Positions 42,070 to 46,560 of a DNA stretch of 46,560 bases are shown one piece after another (position 1 is the first letter of the stretch; the number at the start of each line of letters is the position of its first letter). Made by a program: the position numbers and the translations under genes. Below the pieces are notes generated by a model. The model ran no database searches. It was given only the letters and a program-made list of their open reading frames with translations, and was not told the origin of the DNA. This stretch comes from UBA5336 sp038522375 (GTDB lineage Bacteria; Pseudomonadota; Alphaproteobacteria; Caulobacterales; Hyphomonadaceae), in contig JBCBKE010000010.1 in NCBI GenBank assembly GCA_038522375.1, positions 1-46,560 of the forward strand. Reading direction: 5' to 3'.

Positions 42070-43272
42070 TCATTCCGCTGCAACGGCGGCCGCCGCGGCT
42101 TTCTCGCTCAGGTATTTCTTGATGTTGCGGCCCGCCTGACGGATGCGTTGTTCATTTTCGACCAGCGCAATGCGGACATAGCCTTCGCCGTGTTCGCCAA
42201 AGGCCACGCCGGGTGACACGGCCACGTGGGCTTCGCTGATGAGTTCGATGCAGAAGTCGAGGCTGTCCATGCCGCTGCAAGATTTCGGAAGGGGCGCCCA
42301 GGCGAACATGCTGGCCTCGGGGCTGGGAATGTCCCACCCGGCGCGTCCAAAACTGTCGACCAGGGCATCTCGCCGCGTGCGGTAAATCTCGCGGGCCTCA
42401 TCAACGCAATCCTGGGGGCCATCGAGGGCGGCGCAGGCCGCGACCTGGATCGGTGTATAAGCGCCATAGTCCAGATAGGATTTGACCCTGGCAAGGGCGG
42501 CGATGAGCCGTTCGTTCCCGGCCACGAAACCGACCCGCCATCCCGCCATGGAATAGGTTTTCGACATGGACGTGGTTTCCACTGCGACGTCCCTGGCGCC
42601 GTCAACTTGCAGGATGGATGGCGGCGGATCACCGAAATAGATCTCATTGTAGGCAAGATCTGACAGGATCCAGAGTTCGTGCTTCTTCGCGAAGGCGACA
42701 GCGTCCTTGTAGAAGTCCAGGTCCACCACCTCGGCGGTCGGGTTTGATGGATAGCAAAGGACCATCGCGGTGGGTTTCGGATTGGTATGCTTTACCGCAT
42801 GGCCGAGCCCGGAGAGATACTGCTCGGCGGTCAGCGCCGCGACGTTTCGGATCGAGGCGCCGGCCATCAGAAATCCAAAGCTGTGGATCGGGTAAGAGGG
42901 GTCGGGCGCCAGAATGACATCTCCAGGCGCCGAGATGGCTTGGGCAAGATTGGCGAAGCCTTCCTTGGAACCCAGCGTTACGACAACCTCGCGATCCATG
43001 TCGAGGCTGACCCCAAACCGGCGGTCGTAGTATTTGCTGAGCGATCGCCGCAGGCCTGGAATGCCCCGCGAGGCGGAGTAGCGATTGGTGCCCGGTTTCC
43101 GGGCCGTTTCTGAGAGTTTTTCAATGATATGTGGCGGGGTCGGCAGGTCTGGATTGCCCATGCCGAGGTTGATCACGTCCGCCTTTTCGGCGCGAAGCGC
43201 AGCCGCCCGGCGGTTCACCTGTTCGAAGACGTAGGGGGGAAGGCGTCGGATCTTGTGAAATTCGCTCGGCAT
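42070..43272 (-). CDS. PLP-dependent class I/II aminotransferase (AlaC / DapL-like)
   Basis: 400-aa fold type I aminotransferase. The PLP lysine is Lys238 in SMSKTYSMAGWRVGFVAG, a pattern typical of AlaC-like alanine or diaminopimelate transaminases. Other blocks are INLGMGNPDLPTPPHI, NRYSASRGIPGLRRSL and CYPSNPTAEVV. The reading start at MPSEFHKIRRLPPYVFEQVN follows family habit; the ribosome site is weak. The C-terminus is Ala-rich (AAAAAVAAE). Often found beside hom in this class. Confidence 0.9.
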   Translation of the reverse strand: MPSEFHKIRRLPPYVFEQVNRRAAALRAEKADVINLGMGNPDLPTPPHIIEKLSETARKPGTNRYSASRGIPGLRRSLSKYYDRRFGVSLDMDREVVVTLGSKEGFANLAQAISAPGDVILAPDPSYPIHSFGFLMAGASIRNVAALTAEQYLSGLGHAVKHTNPKPTAMVLCYPSNPTAEVVDLDFYKDAVAFAKKHELWILSDLAYNEIYFGDPPPSILQVDGARDVAVETTSMSKTYSMAGWRVGFVAGNERLIAALARVKSYLDYGAYTPIQVAACAALDGPQDCVDEAREIYRTRRDALVDSFGRAGWDIPSPEASMFAWAPLPKSCSGMDSLDFCIELISEAHVAVSPGVAFGEHGEGYVRIALVENEQRIRQAGRNIKKYLSEKAAAAAVAAE

Positions 43273-43349
43273 GTCGGTGTGCTCTTCGTCTGCGTTTCGG
43301 GCGGGCCTCTGTCTTGGGCGGACGGCGGGATGTGGCAATCGTTGATGGG

Positions 43350-43769
43350 TCAGGGGCGGGCTCGGCGGACATCGAACACGCCGCGCAAGGCCGCCAGCTC
43401 ATCTGCGGTCAGAAAGTCGCTGTCCTCGATGGCGCCGTCGAACCGCTTTCGCTCCTCAAGGGTCCAGTCGAGCGCTTCTTCCAAAGCCAATTCCGGCGGC
43501 AAGGCGCGCTCATCGAACAGGAACAAGGCTTCGGCATCGGAGACTTCTGCGCGGGTTGCCCGCACACGCCCCGGTTGGCCAGGGTCTGATCGATAACCGC
43601 TGACGCGGGAAATATCGGGGTAGCCTTCCCCGCGAATTTCGATGCGTGCCTCCTGATACCACTCAGGCGCGGAGGCAACGGCTTCGCGCACAGCTCCCAC
43701 GGGTGAGGCACACCCCGCGACCGAGAACAGAGTAGCGCTGAGGCCAAAAACCAGGGGAGATTGCTTCAT
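43350..43769 (-). CDS. Small lipoprotein of unknown function
   Basis: 139 aa. A hydrophobic signal ends in the lipobox VAGC (Cys20). The rest is soluble, with APEWYQEARIEIRGEGYPDIS and a charged C-terminal half. Similar PxWY/GEGYP lipoproteins seem familiar from alphaproteobacteria, but I cannot name a family. It is 77 nt upstream of the aminotransferase and divergent from phaC. Confidence 0.7.
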   Translation of the reverse strand: MKQSPLVFGLSATLFSVAGCASPVGAVREAVASAPEWYQEARIEIRGEGYPDISRVSGYRSDPGQPGRVRATRAEVSDAEALFLFDERALPPELALEEALDWTLEERKRFDGAIEDSDFLTADELAALRGVFDVRRARP

Positions 43770-43785
43770 GGAGACTCACGTTATG

Positions 43786-43810
43786 CCTGAAATCTGATAC
43801 CATATTCAGG
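43786..43810. promoter_or_regulatory. Inverted repeat in the lipoprotein/phaC divergent promoter region
   Basis: CCTGAA and TTCAGG form arms 13 nt apart. An outer GAGAC/GTCTC pair (43771-43775 and 43810-43814) extends the symmetry. It lies 27 nt before the phaC start and could be a regulator site; the regulator is unknown. Confidence 0.3.
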
Positions 43811-43837
43811 TCTCTACAGAAGGGCGACTTTGAGGCG

Positions 43838-45919
43838 ATGGCAAAGCAGACCGAAAATAATTCGAAAGAGCAGACGATCCTGGAAGATCTGGTGTCCCTG
43901 CAAGATCCCGCGGCGATGCAGAAGCTCTCCTCAAACATGACCCAGGCGATGCTGGAGAGCCAGAAGCTCATCACATCGATCATTGGCCAGGGGCCGGAAA
44001 ACCTGGTTGATACAAAGGAACATCCCATCCGCATTGGCGCGGGCACGGCGTTTTCGAGGGTGGGTCAATCCCTGGCCAATCATCCCGAGCGCGTGGTCGA
44101 TGCGAACCTCTCGCTGTGGCAGGGCTATCTTGGGCTTTGGCAGGACATGATGGCCGGGCAGGCGGAAGAAGGCCGGCGGGACAAACGCTTTTCCGACCCG
44201 GAATGGCAATCCAATCCGATGTTCGAATTCATGCGGCGCTCTTACACCCTGAATACCGACTGGCTGATGTCGTTGATCGACAATGCCGAAGGGCTCAACG
44301 ACACCGAGAAACGCAAGGCACGGTTTCTCGCCCAGCAGACCGCCGATGCCTTCGCCCCGACGAATTTCTTCGCAACCAATCCGGCGGCCCTGAAATTGAT
44401 GCTGGAGTCCGGCGGCGAAAGCGTCCTCAAGGGCATCAAGCAGGCCAGGACCGATATTGAGCGCGGACGCGGCAAGCTGACTATTTCCCAGACCGACGAG
44501 ACACCTTTCGAGGTCGGCGTTAATGTCGCTACAGCCCCCGGCAAGGTTGTCTATCGGAACTCACTGATTGAAGTGATCCAATTCGAGCCCACGACTGAAA
44601 AGGTCAATGAGATCCCACTGGTGATCTTCCCCCCATGGATCAACAAATTCTACATTCTCGACCTCCGCGAAGAAAACTCGATGATCCGCTGGCTTGTGGA
44701 CAAGGGCCTGACCGTTTTCGTCGTGTCCTGGCGATCCGCCGAGGAAGACATCAAGGATTATGGCTGGGACGAGTATGTCGCCCACGGTATTTTCGAAGGC
44801 CTGGCGGCTGCTCTGGATGAAGCCGGCGTTGAGCAGGTGAACGCCGTTGGATACTGTATTGGCGGGACATTGCTGACCTCGGCGCTCGGTTACATGGCCA
44901 AGAAGGGCTATAACCGGATCCGGTCTGCCACGTTCTTCGCGAGCCAGTCCGATTTCTCCGATGCCGGCGACCTGATGATCTTCACCGATGAGGATGCGAT
45001 CAGGGAGATCAGCACCATCATTGATGACAATGATGGGATCATGCCTGGCGAGATCATGGGGGATACGTTCAACTGGCTGCGCCCTGTTGACCTGGTCTGG
45101 CGATACGTCGTCGACAACTACATGATGGGCAAGAAGCCGCGTCCCTTCGATCTCCTCTATTGGAACGCCGACCAGACCAATATCCCGGGCCCGACGCATC
45201 TGACCTATCTTCGGGACATGTACGGCAAGAACGCATTGGCGAATGGCACGTTCAAGGTGCTGGGCGAAACGGTTAACATGAAGGACATCGTTATCCCGGT
45301 GACGGTCCAGGCTAGCCGTGACGATCATATTTGCCCTTATGGCTCCGTGTATCGGACGGCGCAGGCGCTTGGTGGTCCAACGCGCTTCGTTCTGGCGGGG
45401 TCGGGTCATATTGCGGGTGTGGTCAACCACCCCGATGCGATGAAGTACCAGCATTGGCTGAACGACGGCGAACTGCCTGACGACGCCGATGAGTGGTTCC
45501 GATACGCGGAAGAGGTGCCCGGCTCATGGTGGACAAGCTGGTGGTCCTGGCTGGAGCCGCTGTCCGGTGAGCTGGTTGATGCCCGCGAGCCCGAAGACAA
45601 GGGACTTGGCCCAGCGCCGGGTGCTTATGTGAAAGCACGCCTCGGTGCGCTGAGGGAAGCCCGCGCGGCCGGCCAAACACTGGCGCCGCCGCCGAGCGAG
45701 AGCGTGAAACTGGAACCGAAGCCAAAGGCCAAGGCGAAACCTCGCAAGGCTGCACCCAAGCCTGATCCCCGATCCAAGGATGAGGCGACAACGCCGAAAG
45801 CGGCGGCTGAGGCTGGACCGAAGGTTGCCAAGGCGACGGCATCATCACCCGTCAAACCCAAGTCTCCGCGGAAGAAGACGGCCCCGAAAAAGAAGTCATC
45901 CGGCGACGAGGCTGCATAG
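43838..45919 (+). CDS. phaC: Class I poly(3-hydroxyalkanoate) synthase with basic C-terminal tail
   Basis: 693-aa PHA synthase that polymerises hydroxyacyl-CoA on carbon-storage granules. The PhaC-type N-terminal domain is followed by the alpha/beta hydrolase core with Cys340 in GYCIGG, Asp496 in SRDDHICP and His524 in GSGHIAG. The usual class I end (PGAYVKARLG) lies near residue 600. About 90 extra residues follow, made of repeated Lys, Pro, Ala and Ser (KPKAKAKPRKAAPKP, SPRKKTAPKKKSSG). This tail resembles histone H1-like or PhaF-like DNA-binding tails. phaA, phaB and phasin genes are not adjacent. Confidence 0.96.
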   Translation: MAKQTENNSKEQTILEDLVSLQDPAAMQKLSSNMTQAMLESQKLITSIIGQGPENLVDTKEHPIRIGAGTAFSRVGQSLANHPERVVDANLSLWQGYLGLWQDMMAGQAEEGRRDKRFSDPEWQSNPMFEFMRRSYTLNTDWLMSLIDNAEGLNDTEKRKARFLAQQTADAFAPTNFFATNPAALKLMLESGGESVLKGIKQARTDIERGRGKLTISQTDETPFEVGVNVATAPGKVVYRNSLIEVIQFEPTTEKVNEIPLVIFPPWINKFYILDLREENSMIRWLVDKGLTVFVVSWRSAEEDIKDYGWDEYVAHGIFEGLAAALDEAGVEQVNAVGYCIGGTLLTSALGYMAKKGYNRIRSATFFASQSDFSDAGDLMIFTDEDAIREISTIIDDNDGIMPGEIMGDTFNWLRPVDLVWRYVVDNYMMGKKPRPFDLLYWNADQTNIPGPTHLTYLRDMYGKNALANGTFKVLGETVNMKDIVIPVTVQASRDDHICPYGSVYRTAQALGGPTRFVLAGSGHIAGVVNHPDAMKYQHWLNDGELPDDADEWFRYAEEVPGSWWTSWWSWLEPLSGELVDAREPEDKGLGPAPGAYVKARLGALREARAAGQTLAPPPSESVKLEPKPKAKAKPRKAAPKPDPRSKDEATTPKAAAEAGPKVAKATASSPVKPKSPRKKTAPKKKSSGDEAA

Positions 45920-46265
45920 TCCCGCTTGGGGGAACTGCGGAGCCTCCTTAAACGACGAAGAGTCTGCGTTGCTTATCTCGTTTTCGCATAAGAGATGCGC
46001 GCGGCGCTATCGAGACGGTTGCGATGGCGGCAAGGGTTTTGGCAAGCCCGCTAACTTGCGCGATAGAATGGGCCCCGAGCTTGGCCCGACCCTTCGAAAT
46101 GCCCTCGACCGTGTCCGGCTTTGACGGAAACGGTCGTCGGTTCTGCCTCGCTCACGGTGGTTTGGCTTTGCCAAACGCCTCCGCATTTGGTGCGAGGAAA
46201 TGGAGCGGGCTGGCCGGCCCGCGGGCCTTCCCCGCTGGCGCGTTTCCGCCAATGTCGGAAATGCC
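45920..46265. other. 346-nt gap between phaC and infB
   Basis: Convergent gap. Its right side is repeat copy B (46120-46252). In 45920-46119 I see only short ORFs without ribosome sites and an imperfect ATCTC/GAGAT pairing; no clear terminator with a T-run. Confidence 0.6.
46120..46252 (+). repeat. Repeat copy B: about 133-bp element with inverted ends
   Basis: Left end TTTGACGGAAACG, right end CGCGTTTCCGCCAA, partly reverse complements. It contains the small hairpin GTTTGGC-TT-TGCCAAAC followed by GCCTCCGCA. It matches copy A at both ends and in the core, with a longer right half. Seen from infB (minus strand), it begins 13 nt after the stop codon. Confidence 0.6.
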
Positions 46266-46560
46266 CTAGTCGAGGCGACGCTCGATCTCTTCGACGGTGA
46301 AACACTCGATCTTGTCGCCCTCGCGAATATCTTCATATCGCTCGAAAGCCATGCCGCACTCCATACCTGACGTGACTTCGGGAACCTCATCCTTGAAGCG
46401 TTTCAACGTCTTCAGCATGCCCTCATGGATAACAACATCATCGCGGAGCAAGCGCACACCACAACCGCGGCGGACAACGCCTTCGCTGACCTTACAGCCG
46501 GCTACTTTGCCAACCTTGGTGATGTTGAAGACTTCCAGGATCTCTGCATATCCGATGAAC
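46266..46560 (-). CDS. infB: Translation initiation factor IF-2, C-terminal end (partial)
   Basis: Only the last 97 or so residues are in the window; the gene continues past the right edge. The visible part is the final domain of IF-2: AEILEVFNITKVGKVAGCKV, then EGVVRRGCGVRLLRDDVV, HEGMLKTLKRFKDEVPEV, CGMAFERYEDIREGDKIECF and the end EEIERRLD. This is the domain that binds fMet-tRNA. No rbfA follows it, which is unusual. Confidence 0.95.
   Translation of the reverse strand, partial: FIGYAEILEVFNITKVGKVAGCKVSEGVVRRGCGVRLLRDDVVIHEGMLKTLKRFKDEVPEVTSGMECGMAFERYEDIREGDKIECFTVEEIERRLD

Noticed and set aside
44561..45454. 297-aa ORF opposite phaC
   Set aside because: Antisense shadow with no domain features.
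1..46560. tRNA, rRNA, CRISPR array, insertion sequence or prophage
   Set aside because: I looked in the gaps on both strands and found no cloverleaf, repeat-spacer pattern, transposase or phage gene.

Overview
The window is chromosomal DNA of an alphaproteobacterium. The evidence is the DciA-DsbA-SMC order, an F0 ATP synthase operon with split b/b' subunits and no F1 genes beside it, a TrcR (DUF1013) regulator, a two-part glycine decarboxylase behind a tandem glycine riboswitch, a class I PHA synthase and a large TonB-dependent receptor. I see no tRNA, rRNA, CRISPR array, insertion sequence, phage gene or plasmid gene. Gene content is mostly core metabolism with a few lineage-specific surface or unknown proteins. 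The family cannot be fixed from sequence reading alone; Caulobacterales- or Parvularculales-like bacteria are plausible.

Layout. 1-4827 (+): dciA, a DsbA-like lipoprotein and smc. 4834-7479 (+): the F0 operon atpI-atpB-atpE-b'-b, with hairpins on both sides of atpE. 7662-9373: a small membrane protein (-) and an acyltransferase (+). 9380-14114 (-): tandem glycine riboswitch, terminator-like hairpin, then gcvT-gcvH-gcvPA-gcvPB. 14207-16111 (+): mutL, followed by a possible 57-residue ORF. 16399-19185: a DECR-like SDR (-), a DUF2147 protein (+), a membrane protein (-) and an MscS channel (-). 19483-24938 (+): trcR, a ClpP, a soluble hybrid histidine kinase, RidA, a GDPD phosphodiesterase and a FemAB-like acyltransferase. 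24945-25409 (-): tspO. 25628-32733 (+): a mosaic secreted protein, a YcxB-like protein, rbfA, a thiolase with a clear terminator, and a MATE transporter. 33030-37562 (+): an unrecognised protein dominated by a proline-rich disordered tract, and a TonB receptor. 37706-43769: glpX and hom (-), an N-acyl-D-amino-acid deacylase-like amidohydrolase (+), an aminotransferase (-) and a lipoprotein (-). 43838-45919 (+): phaC. 46266-46560 (-): the C-terminal end of infB, which continues beyond the window.

How the genes fit together. The gcv operon is a self-contained glycine-sensing and glycine-degrading unit. Thiolase, the DECR-like SDR and PhaC suggest fatty-acyl-CoA and polyhydroxyalkanoate metabolism. 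Hom, GlpX and the aminotransferase belong to amino-acid synthesis and gluconeogenesis.

The observations most worth following are: a pair of diverged non-coding elements of about 120-133 bp with matching inverted ends, each lying 13-18 nt behind a stop codon (34884-35003 and 46120-46252); the proline-rich protein upstream of the first copy; a lysine/proline/alanine-rich tail on the PHA synthase; a tandem glycine riboswitch with a readable terminator; and an SDR that appears to lack the catalytic tyrosine.
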